A DNA stretch of 5,401 bases from Flavobacteriaceae bacterium. GTDB lineage: Bacteria > Bacteroidota > Bacteroidia > Flavobacteriales > Flavobacteriaceae. The stretch is taken from contig DAOVTC010000099.1 in NCBI GenBank assembly GCA_030633285.1, forward strand, positions 1 to 5,401. Direction: 5' to 3'. The notes beneath the pieces are model-generated. The model had not been told where the DNA came from, did not search any database, and saw only the letters and a program-made list of their open reading frames with translations. Position numbers and translations under genes: made by a program. Below are positions 1 through 5,401 of the stretch, one piece after another; position 1 is the first letter of the stretch, and each line of letters starts with the position of its first letter.

Positions 1-137
1 AAGAAAAGGGGTTTACTTTAGAAGGTGCTAAGAATAAGTTGAAAGAAAGTCCTGAAAAAATAACTTCAAATCACAATATTATAATACGATTAGAAGAAAT
101 AAAAAATGAATTAATACAAATTAAAAATCAACTTTAA
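1..137 (+). CDS. MerR family transcriptional regulator, C-terminal fragment (5' truncated by window edge)
   Basis: Only the last 44 residues are visible; the open frame runs from position 3 to a TAA at 135-137, and the other two forward frames close quickly. The visible part begins EKGFTLEGAKNKLKE and ends in a lysine- and leucine-rich helix with the tail LIQIKNQL. The GFT(L/I)EGAK segment is, from family knowledge, the end of the MerR-type winged-helix DNA-binding domain in short flavobacterial MerR proteins, and the tail is their short C-terminal helix. Such proteins bind promoter DNA as dimers; no effector domain is visible and the ligand or target cannot be inferred. The gene ends 17 bases before LemA on the same strand, so co-transcription is likely. 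The DNA-binding helix-turn-helix lies outside the window, so the family call rests on this short tail and on the neighbourhood. Confidence 0.78.
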   Translation, partial: EKGFTLEGAKNKLKESPEKITSNHNIIIRLEEIKNELIQIKNQL

Positions 138-154
138 CTTAAATATTATTTATT

Positions 155-748
155 ATGAAAAAATGGCTTATTCCTTTGATTATATTAGCTGTTATTGCCT
201 TTGGAATTTACAATTGGGTAGTAGGATTTAACAATACTGCAGTAGAAAAACAGGAAACGGCAAAAACGCAGTGGGCAAATGTTGAAAGTGCTTACCAACG
301 TCGTGCAGATTTAATCCCAAATTTAGTAAACACTGTAAAAGGATATGCTAGTCATGAAAAAGAAACACTAGAAGGCGTTATTCAAGCTAGAGCTGATGCT
401 ACCAAAACTACTATTGATCCTACTAATGTGACACCAGAGCAAATGGCAGCTTTCCAAAAAGCACAAACGGGTTTAAGTGGAGCGTTAAGTAAATTAATGG
501 TGGTTGTAGAAAAATATCCTGACCTTAAGGCAAATCAAAATTTTTTAGAATTACAAAGTCAATTAGAAGGTACTGAAAACAGAATTAATGTTGAAAGAAA
601 TCGCTATAATTCTTCAGCTAAAGATTATAATGTTTATATAAGAAAATTTCCAGCCACAATACTAGCAGGCATGTTAGGATTTGACCCTTTGGTATTGTTT
701 CAAGGAGCTGAAGGTAGTGATAAAGCACCTACTGTAGATTTTAACTAA
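155..748 (+). CDS. lemA: LemA family protein, membrane-anchored
   Basis: The product has 197 residues, a normal length for LemA. A single hydrophobic helix at residues 4-24 after a short KK-containing start predicts an N-in, C-out inner-membrane anchor with the helical body outside the cytoplasm. Family hallmarks follow in order: a WANVESAYQRRADLIPNLV segment (about residues 40-58), the YPDLKANQNF block (121-130), and QLEGTENRI leading into a YN...YN...FP stretch (136-166). LemA proteins form an antiparallel helical bundle; their biochemical role is not settled, and they often neighbour TPM-domain or peptidase genes. Here a TPM gene follows, which fits. The ATG at 155 has an AT-rich leader with no Shine-Dalgarno, as is usual in Bacteroidota. 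A strong terminator follows the stop by 20 bases, so LemA appears to end its transcript. The family call is secure; the cellular function is not. Confidence 0.95.
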   Translation: MKKWLIPLIILAVIAFGIYNWVVGFNNTAVEKQETAKTQWANVESAYQRRADLIPNLVNTVKGYASHEKETLEGVIQARADATKTTIDPTNVTPEQMAAFQKAQTGLSGALSKLMVVVEKYPDLKANQNFLELQSQLEGTENRINVERNRYNSSAKDYNVYIRKFPATILAGMLGFDPLVLFQGAEGSDKAPTVDFN

Positions 749-768
749 ACCATTAAATAAATTAACAT

Positions 769-801
769 TTAGCCAAAGTATAAACTTTGGCTAATTTTTT
801 T
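769..801 (+). terminator. Rho-independent terminator between LemA and the TPM gene
   Basis: The arms TTAGCCAAAGT (769-779) and ACTTTGGCTAA (784-794) are perfect reverse complements. They form an 11-base-pair stem closed by an ATAA loop (780-783) and are followed directly by seven T residues (795-801). This is a textbook intrinsic terminator for + strand transcription, read directly from sequence. It begins 20 bases after the LemA stop and its T-run ends 11 bases before the first ATG of the TPM gene, an unusually tight fit. Confidence 0.92.
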
Positions 802-812
802 ATAATAGATAT

Positions 813-1253
813 ATGATGTCTGAAGTAGAAGATTTTTTAACAGCTGAAGAAGAGAAAAAAATTATTGAAGCTATACGTGATGCTGAAAAATCAACATCAG
901 GTGAAATACGAGTACATTTAGAATATAAATCAACCAAAGATTGCTTAGAACATGCTAAAGAAATATTTCATTTATTACAAATGGATGAAACAGTTGATAA
1001 AAATGGAGTATTGTTTTATGTTGCAGTTCATTCACATCAATTTGCTATAATTGGAGATAAAGGTATTGATAAAGTAGTTCCTGATAATTTTTGGACAAGT
1101 GTAAAAGATACAGTTACTAGAGAGTTTTCAAAAGGAAATAGTGCAGATGGTTTAATTTTGGGGATTTTGGAGGCAGGTTTAAAGTTAAAACAATATTTTC
1201 CCATTAAAAAGGAAGATAAAAATGAACTTTTTGATGAAATTTCAAAAGGTTAA
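813..1253 (+). CDS. TPM domain protein (TLP18.3/Psb32/MOLO-1 type), cytoplasmic
   Basis: The product has 146 residues from the ATG at 813. A second ATG at 816 gives MSEVEDFLT, which resembles the usual start of flavobacterial relatives, so 816 is probably the real start (145 residues). One TPM domain fills nearly the whole protein. Visible family features are the SGEIRVHLE strand (about residues 29-37), NGVLFYVA (64-71), GDKGID (81-86) and the FSKGNSADGLILGI helix region (105-118). There is no signal peptide and no membrane helix, unlike the secreted YgcG and TLP18.3 members, so it should act in the cytoplasm. Some plant members have been reported as acid phosphatases, but activity cannot be assumed here. 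It lies behind LemA, a familiar pairing, with a terminator in between. The charged tail (KKEDKNELFDEISKG) is typical of this short subgroup as I recall it. Confidence 0.9.
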   Translation: MMSEVEDFLTAEEEKKIIEAIRDAEKSTSGEIRVHLEYKSTKDCLEHAKEIFHLLQMDETVDKNGVLFYVAVHSHQFAIIGDKGIDKVVPDNFWTSVKDTVTREFSKGNSADGLILGILEAGLKLKQYFPIKKEDKNELFDEISKG

Positions 1254-1279
1254 AAAAGTATCTAATAATTATCAATTCT

Positions 1280-1287
1280 TATTTTTC
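1280..1287 (+). promoter_or_regulatory. Weak candidate Bacteroidota -7 element upstream of the reductase
   Basis: TATTTTTC fits the Bacteroidota -7 consensus TAnnTTTG at all fixed positions except the last (C for G). It sits 18 bases before the reductase ATG, in the only gap between the TPM gene and the reductase. No TTG -33 element is visible at the expected distance upstream, and such AT-rich matches arise easily by chance here. It is offered only as a candidate; the reductase could equally be read through from the TPM gene, since no terminator lies between them. Confidence 0.18.
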
Positions 1288-1305
1288 ATTCTAAAACTTT
1301 AATAA

Positions 1306-2358
1306 ATGTCATTATTTTATAAACTCTCTTTAAAAGAGATTAAAAGAGAAACACAAGATGCCGTTTCAGTAGTTTTTGATATTCCTGAAAAATTACAAAA
1401 TGAATTCAATTTTATTCCTGGTCAGTATATTACTATTCAAACAACTTTAGATGGTAATCTTTTGCGAAGAGCATATTCAATTTGTTCATCACCAAACAAT
1501 GATGAATTAAGAGTAGCTATTAAAGAAGTAGAAAAAGGCACTTTTTCTGTTTATGCCAATAAAAGTTTAAAAGTTGGTGATATTCTTGAAGTTGCTGCTC
1601 CAGAGGGTAGATTTATTTTGGAAACAGTACAATATAATAAGAAAAATTATATAGCATTTGTTGCTGGTAGTGGAATAACACCAGTTCTGTCAATGATCAA
1701 ATCAGTTTTAGAAACTGAAAAAGAAAGTAAATTTGTTTTGGTTTATGGAAATAAATCCATGGATAAAACAATTTTTAAAAATGAGCTTGATAAATTGGTA
1801 AATAAATACGGAAATCAATTTGAAGTGATATATGTTTTTAGTCAAAAATTGGATGATGCTGATTTTACTGGAAGGATAAATTTTGAGATAGTTCATGAGA
1901 TTATAAATAATAAATATAAACACATAACATTTGATGAGTATTTTCTTTGCGGACCAGAAAGAATGATTGATTTGGTAAAAGAAACACTTATAAATGATGG
2001 GGTTAATAATGATTCCATAAAATTCGAATTGTTTTCAAGTAATATAGATAAAAAAGAAATAAAATCTGAATTAAGTGGAGGGTCTAAAATAACTGTGCTT
2101 CTAGATGAAGAAGAAACTACTTTTGATATGGGTAAAGATGATGTTATTTTAAGTGCTGTTTTAGCTCAAGGATTAGATGCTCCTTATTCTTGTCAAGGTG
2201 GTATTTGTAGCAGTTGTTTAGCAAAAGTTGTTGAAGGAAAAGCAGTGATGGATAAAAACTCGATATTAAATGCCGATGAAGTTGCAGATGGTTTGATTTT
2301 AACTTGTCAGGCTCATCCAATTACAGACACAATAAAAATTGATTATGATGATGTATAA
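1306..2358 (+). CDS. PaaE-like ferredoxin reductase: FAD/NAD(P)-binding oxidoreductase with C-terminal 2Fe-2S domain
   Basis: The product has 350 residues and a complete FNR-type reductase fused to a plant-type ferredoxin. Residues 1-105 form the FAD-binding barrel, with the flavin motif RAYS at 55-58 and GQY at 39-41. Residues 113-230 form the NAD(P)-binding domain, with GSGITP at 121-126 and CGPERM at 215-220. Residues 260-350 are the 2Fe-2S domain; ligands C296, C301, C304 and C334 (CX4CX2CX29C) are all present. It should pass electrons from NAD(P)H through FAD and the 2Fe-2S centre to a partner protein. Architecture and sequence resemble PaaE, the reductase of phenylacetyl-CoA epoxidase, but no paaABC genes are nearby, so the partner may be another oxygenase or a fatty-acid desaturase. 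No paa symbol is assigned for that reason. The ATG at 1306 follows an A-rich leader. The LysE-type gene starts 27 bases downstream, probably in the same transcript. Confidence 0.92.
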   Translation: MSLFYKLSLKEIKRETQDAVSVVFDIPEKLQNEFNFIPGQYITIQTTLDGNLLRRAYSICSSPNNDELRVAIKEVEKGTFSVYANKSLKVGDILEVAAPEGRFILETVQYNKKNYIAFVAGSGITPVLSMIKSVLETEKESKFVLVYGNKSMDKTIFKNELDKLVNKYGNQFEVIYVFSQKLDDADFTGRINFEIVHEIINNKYKHITFDEYFLCGPERMIDLVKETLINDGVNNDSIKFELFSSNIDKKEIKSELSGGSKITVLLDEEETTFDMGKDDVILSAVLAQGLDAPYSCQGGICSSCLAKVVEGKAVMDKNSILNADEVADGLILTCQAHPITDTIKIDYDDV

Positions 2359-2385
2359 TTTAAATTAAAAAATAGATTTTACACT

Positions 2386-3060
2386 ATGATTCATGAATAT
2401 GTAAATGCAGTAATTTTAGGTTTTGGTTTGGCTTTTATGGTAGGTCCGGTTTTTTTTGTTTTGATTGAAACCAGTATAACTAAAGGTATTAGAGCTGCAT
2501 TAATATTTGATTTTGGAGTTGTATTATCAGATATAATTTTTATTTTAATTGCCTATTACGGAAGTAGAACTTTACTTGAAAATATTAAAGATGATCCTCG
2601 TTTATATGTCATAGGAGGTGTAATTTTAATATCTTATGGTATCTATACATTTTTTTATAAAAGAAGTAAAAAAATTGTAACTGATAAAGAATTAGTTGTC
2701 GTTGAAAACAATAATTATTTAGGATTATTTTTTAAAGGATTGTTTTTAAATTTAATAAATATTGGAGTATTTGTATTTTGGCTTGCAATAGTGATTGCAA
2801 TTAGTTCGAGTTTACAAATGGTCGAATCAAAAATATTTAATTATTTTTTAATTGTTATTTTAACATTTTTGCTTACTGATTTTGTTAAAATTACAGCGGC
2901 AAAACAATTAAAAAAGAAATTAACGCCAGCTGTATTGAGAAAAATACGTCAAGTTATAGGTGTGTTTTTTATAGTTTTTGGAATTGTTTTAGCAACCAAA
3001 CGTTTCATGCCAGAAAAAGCAATGCAAAAAATTGATAGTGTAATTGAAAAAGTTAAATAA
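2386..3060 (+). CDS. LysE/RhtB family membrane exporter
   Basis: The product has 224 residues, within the usual length of the LysE superfamily, and is very hydrophobic. About six membrane helices can be drawn at residues 5-27, 37-59, 74-91, 115-140, 149-168 and 186-204, separated by a charged loop at 92-110. The first helix carries the family signature as GFGLAFMVGP followed by ETSITKGIRAA; the usual PGP is here VGP (residues 19-21). The second helix has the conserved acidic position as SDIIF (D50 or D49 by count), and LLTD (about 162-165) adds another in helix five. Family members export amino acids or other small metabolites by proton antiport; the substrate cannot be read from sequence. 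The gene follows the reductase by 27 bases on the same strand, and its stop codon touches the stop of the convergent TPR gene. Confidence 0.88.
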   Translation: MIHEYVNAVILGFGLAFMVGPVFFVLIETSITKGIRAALIFDFGVVLSDIIFILIAYYGSRTLLENIKDDPRLYVIGGVILISYGIYTFFYKRSKKIVTDKELVVVENNNYLGLFFKGLFLNLINIGVFVFWLAIVIAISSSLQMVESKIFNYFLIVILTFLLTDFVKITAAKQLKKKLTPAVLRKIRQVIGVFFIVFGIVLATKRFMPEKAMQKIDSVIEKVK

Positions 3061-3076
3061 TTAATTATTTTCAATT
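3042..3076. terminator. Possible bidirectional terminator at the convergent gene junction
   Basis: AATTGAAAA (3042-3050) and TTTTCAATT (3068-3076) are exact reverse complements around a 17-base AT-only or nearly AT-only centre. That centre overlaps a perfect 16-base palindrome, AAATAATTAATTATTT (3055-3070). A-runs and T-runs flank both sides, so a hairpin could form from either strand. The stem is almost entirely A-T and therefore weak, and it lies within the last codons of both genes. Calling it a terminator is inference from its position and symmetry. Confidence 0.35.
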
Positions 3077-3948
3077 TTCAAATTATATTTTGTTGCTACT
3101 TTGTTAAAAAGTTCTAGCTTATCTTGGTTTTTCAAGTCATTATACATATAACCAATTTTTTTTGCAGCATCAGCTCTATATGGTGAGTTTTGTGCCGTGT
3201 AAATTGTATATGCGTGGATTAAATTATCTAAACCATCTTCTTGATTATTGTTTGTGTAAAGAATTAAACCTAAACCATAATAGCCTTCAGGATCATCTTT
3301 ATAAATTGAAATAAATTTATTGTAGTATTGAATAGCAGCATTATATTCTTTTTTGAGATTATAAGTAACGGCAATATTCATTAAAGGCATCCTACCTTTA
3401 GGGTTAATTTCTAGAGACTTTTTATAGGCTGTAATAGCTTCTTCATATTGATTTGTTTTACGGTATGATATTCCTAAATTATCCCAAGCAAATGCAAATT
3501 TTGGATCTATTTCAATAGCTTTTTTAAATTTTAATATGGCATTTCCAAAGTTGCTTTCATCCATAGAATCCATACCATCATCATAAGCTAGTTGTGCTAA
3601 AACATTTTGAGAAGTAGAGTGTTTAAACTCTTTGTTTTCAGAAAAGGATATTTGTTTTAATGCTTCGCAGTTCTCAATTAAATGGGTTTCAATTTTTTTA
3701 TAAGCTGCACTTTCCAATTGAATTTCTGAAATATCTTTTTCATTGGAATTTACTTTAACATCTAGATTGTCTATAATTGATGTTGCAATACAATTTTTTA
3801 TAGCACTATTTTTATCTTTATTTTCAGTGTTTATTTTTGCAATACAATCACAAGCACTTTCTGAAATTGTTTTTACATAATCAATTTTTTTTTCTTGACT
3901 ATATCCAATAGTAATAATAAATAATAAGAGAAATTTTATTGTCTTCAT
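3061..3948 (-). CDS. Secreted TPR-repeat protein with N-terminal four-cysteine region
   Basis: The product has 295 residues. The chosen start is the ATG at 3948-3946, because it begins a clean signal peptide (MKTIKFLLLFIITIGYSQ, cleavage probably near residue 18) and lies 10 bases past the dut stop; the upstream in-frame ATG at 4005 would run into dut. There is no lipobox cysteine, so export to the periplasm is expected. Residues 25-100 hold all four cysteines (C33 and C35 as SACDC, C53, C94). From about 119 to 290 run tandem TPR helices: 119-151, 152-185 (the clearest, with AWDNLGISYRKTNQYEEAI), 186-219, 220-253, and a degenerate one at 255-290. TPR arrays bind partner proteins or peptides; no enzymatic motif is seen. 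The specific function is unknown. It is the last gene of the flippase-dut run, so a role at the cell envelope is plausible but not shown. Confidence 0.88.
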   Translation of the reverse strand: MKTIKFLLLFIITIGYSQEKKIDYVKTISESACDCIAKINTENKDKNSAIKNCIATSIIDNLDVKVNSNEKDISEIQLESAAYKKIETHLIENCEALKQISFSENKEFKHSTSQNVLAQLAYDDGMDSMDESNFGNAILKFKKAIEIDPKFAFAWDNLGISYRKTNQYEEAITAYKKSLEINPKGRMPLMNIAVTYNLKKEYNAAIQYYNKFISIYKDDPEGYYGLGLILYTNNNQEDGLDNLIHAYTIYTAQNSPYRADAAKKIGYMYNDLKNQDKLELFNKVATKYNLKIENN

Positions 3949-3958
3949 TGATTTTATT

Positions 3959-4390
3959 TTAAATTCCAGTACTGCCAAAACCACCTTCTCCTCGATGAGT
4001 CTCATCTAAAACGTTTACTTCATGCCATTTAGTATGTTCAAATTTTGATATTACCATTTGTGCTACTCGGTCACCATCATAAATTGTAAATTCATCATTT
4101 GATAAGTTTACTAAAATCACACCAATTTCACCTCTATAATCAGCATCAATAGTGCCAGGTGCATTTAAAACAGTTATGCCATGTTTTGCTGCTAAACCAC
4201 TTCTTGGTCTTATTTGAGCTTCAAACCCTTCGGGTAAAGCGATAAATAATCCAGTTTTTATAATAGCTCTTTCTAATGGTTTTAGTGTTATTGATTCTAA
4301 AAGGTTAGCACGTAAATCCATTCCGGCAGAAGCCGAAGTTTCATAACTGGGCGTTTTGTGTTTTGATTTATTAATTAGTTTAACGATCAT
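3959..4390 (-). CDS. dut: dUTP diphosphatase (dUTPase)
   Basis: The enzyme hydrolyses dUTP to dUMP and diphosphate, keeping uracil out of DNA and supplying dUMP for thymidylate synthesis; the family is a cytoplasmic homotrimer. With the start at 4390 the product has 143 residues, the normal length. All five motifs are present: ASAGMDLRA (about 20-28), [11 protein letters not shown] (61-71), [15 protein letters not shown] (76-90) with the catalytic aspartate D82 and the sugar-stacking Y85, GDRVAQMVI (106-114), and the C-terminal [10 protein letters not shown] (133-142) that closes over the substrate. An in-frame ATG at 4423 would add 11 lysine-rich residues lying inside the flippase gene; the start at 4390 ([11 protein letters not shown]) matches the usual N-terminus and is preferred. 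The start overlaps the flippase stop by 11 bases, suggesting translational coupling. Confidence 0.96.
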   Translation of the reverse strand: MIVKLINKSKHKTPSYETSASAGMDLRANLLESITLKPLERAIIKTGLFIALPEGFEAQIRPRSGLAAKHGITVLNAPGTIDADYRGEIGVILVNLSNDEFTIYDGDRVAQMVISKFEHTKWHEVNVLDETHRGEGGFGSTGI

Positions 4391-5401
4391 TACTAAAGAT
4401 TTGTTGTATTTCTTTTTTTTCATTCCATAAAGTAAATCCTATAAATGTAATTAATAACAGAATAGAAATAAAAATATTACCTCTAAAAAACATAAAAGAC
4501 AAATAAGAAAAACTTATAGAAAAAAATAAATATATAAAAATATTTTTTATTTCATATGGAATGGTATAATATTTTTTCCCATAAAAATAGGATATAATTG
4601 TCATAAATGAATATGCAATTAATGTTGCCCAAGCCGATGCCATAAAACCTATTTTAGGTATGAAAATAATATTAAATAGTATCGTTATTAAAGCTCCAAT
4701 AATGGAAAAATACATACCGTATTTAGTTTTATCAGTCAATTTATACCATACGGATAAATTAATATAAATTCCTAAAAATAAATTAGCCAATAAAATAACA
4801 GGAACAATTTCTAAGGCTTGAAAATATTCTTCTTTTCCTAAAAGAATATTGGCAAAGTTGTCAATAAAGGCTACTATGATTAACAATAGCAATGTTCCTA
4901 TAATAGTAAACCAGGTTAAAATTTTTGCATAGGTTTGTTTAGCATTTTTTTCTTTGGCATGATTGAAGAAAAAAGGTTCAGCACCTAATCTAAAAGCCAT
5001 GATATAAAGCATCATAAATACTCCTAATTTATAACTAGCAGCATAAATACCCATTTGTTCTTTTCCTAAATACTTACTTAATAGTAGTTTATCTAAATTT
5101 TCATTGGTTACATATGCCAAACTTCCTATCATAATCGGTAAGCCATAAGTAAGCATTTTATAAAGTAGTTTTTTATCAAATGTAAATTTGAATTTGAATA
5201 ATATAGGAGATAATAATAAAAAGGTAGTCAAACTCGCAATAAGGTTAGCTATAAAAATATAAATTACAAGTGAGTTTTGTTGAAAATGTTCGGATAATAA
5301 TTGAGGAACAAAATGTCCGCTTTTTAAAGCATAAGGAACATAAAGTAAAAAATAAAGGTTAAGGGATGCATATATTAAAATATTTAAAATTTTATAAAAG
5401 G
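4380..5401 (-). CDS. Oligosaccharide flippase / polysaccharide biosynthesis membrane protein (MOP superfamily), N-terminus beyond window edge
   Basis: The frame is open from the right edge to the TAA at 4382-4380, giving 339 visible residues; family members have about 450-500, so roughly the first 110-160 are missing. A TTG at 5231-5229 is an internal leucine codon, since the reading frame continues unbroken upstream with hydrophobic, family-like sequence. The visible part holds about nine or ten membrane helices. It has the typical second-half start [12 protein letters not shown] (about visible residues 85-96), then [14 protein letters not shown] (99-112) and [10 protein letters not shown] (117-126), a layout found in Wzx-like and related exporters. 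These proteins flip lipid-linked sugar chains across the inner membrane. The specific glycan (O-antigen, capsule or other) cannot be told, as no glycosyltransferase is in view. The C-terminus ends in a charged tail ([14 protein letters not shown]), and dut follows with an 11-base overlap. Confidence 0.9.
   Translation of the reverse strand, partial: FYKILNILIYASLNLYFLLYVPYALKSGHFVPQLLSEHFQQNSLVIYIFIANLIASLTTFLLLSPILFKFKFTFDKKLLYKMLTYGLPIMIGSLAYVTNENLDKLLLSKYLGKEQMGIYAASYKLGVFMMLYIMAFRLGAEPFFFNHAKEKNAKQTYAKILTWFTIIGTLLLLIIVAFIDNFANILLGKEEYFQALEIVPVILLANLFLGIYINLSVWYKLTDKTKYGMYFSIIGALITILFNIIFIPKIGFMASAWATLIAYSFMTIISYFYGKKYYTIPYEIKNIFIYLFFSISFSYLSFMFFRGNIFISILLLITFIGFTLWNEKKEIQQIFSNDR

Noticed and set aside
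801..806. TATAAT as a -10 box for the TPM gene
   Set aside because: It is the T-tail of the terminator running into AT-rich DNA, lies 6 bases from the ATG, and Bacteroidota use a different -7 consensus (TAnnTTTG).
1708..1923. 71-residue open frame on the - strand inside the reductase gene
   Set aside because: It lies wholly antisense to a well-supported coding sequence. Its product is a low-complexity I/F/K/N-rich sequence of the kind AT-rich DNA yields by chance, and no domain is visible.
3949..4005. 19-residue N-terminal extension of the TPR protein, starting at an in-frame ATG at 4005
   Set aside because: It would overlap the C-terminal end of dut by 47 bases and bury the signal peptide, which begins cleanly at the ATG at 3948.
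4391..4423. Longer dut start with a lysine-rich 11-residue extension
   Set aside because: The extension lies inside the flippase coding sequence and is not part of the usual dUTPase N-terminus; [11 protein letters not shown] at 4390 fits the family.
5229..5231. TTG as the flippase start codon
   Set aside because: The frame stays open to the window edge with 56 further hydrophobic, family-like residues, and a start here would leave the protein about 200 residues short.
1..5401. tRNA or rRNA genes, CRISPR arrays, insertion sequences, phage or defence genes
   Set aside because: No cloverleaf-like or GC-rich RNA segment, no regularly spaced repeats, no transposase or integrase and no terminal inverted repeats were seen; nearly every base belongs to a recognisable protein gene.

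Overview
The window is AT-rich chromosomal DNA. Three things point to Bacteroidota, most likely the family Flavobacteriaceae: A/T-rich leaders with no Shine-Dalgarno sequence before any start, the protein families present (a MerR tail followed by LemA and a signal-less TPM protein; a PaaE-like reductase; a flippase followed by dut), and how closely the proteins resemble what I recall of flavobacterial versions. I see no sign of a plasmid, phage, insertion sequence or CRISPR array. Coding density is very high: no gap between genes exceeds about 65 bases.

Positions 1-3060 are all on the + strand. They hold the C-terminal end of a MerR-type regulator (to 137), a membrane-anchored LemA protein (155-748), a strong rho-independent terminator (769-801), a cytoplasmic TPM-domain protein (813-1253), a flavin and 2Fe-2S reductase related to PaaE (1306-2358), and a LysE/RhtB-type membrane exporter (2386-3060). 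MerR, LemA and TPM look like one conserved neighbourhood. The reductase and exporter sit 27 bases apart and are probably co-transcribed, though nothing in the sequence links their functions.

Positions 3061-5401 are all on the - strand and form an apparent operon, read right to left: an oligosaccharide flippase (MOP superfamily, N-terminus beyond the right edge), dUTPase (dut), and a secreted TPR protein with an N-terminal four-cysteine region. The flippase stop overlaps the dut start by 11 bases, and dut is 10 bases from the TPR gene. The two gene blocks converge with stop codons touching at 3060/3061, inside an AT-rich inverted repeat.

Most of this is ordinary housekeeping or envelope content, and I found no convincing new system. 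The points most worth a second look are the terminator pressed against the TPM start, the lone TPM protein, the four-cysteine plus TPR protein behind dut, and the zero-spacing convergent junction.
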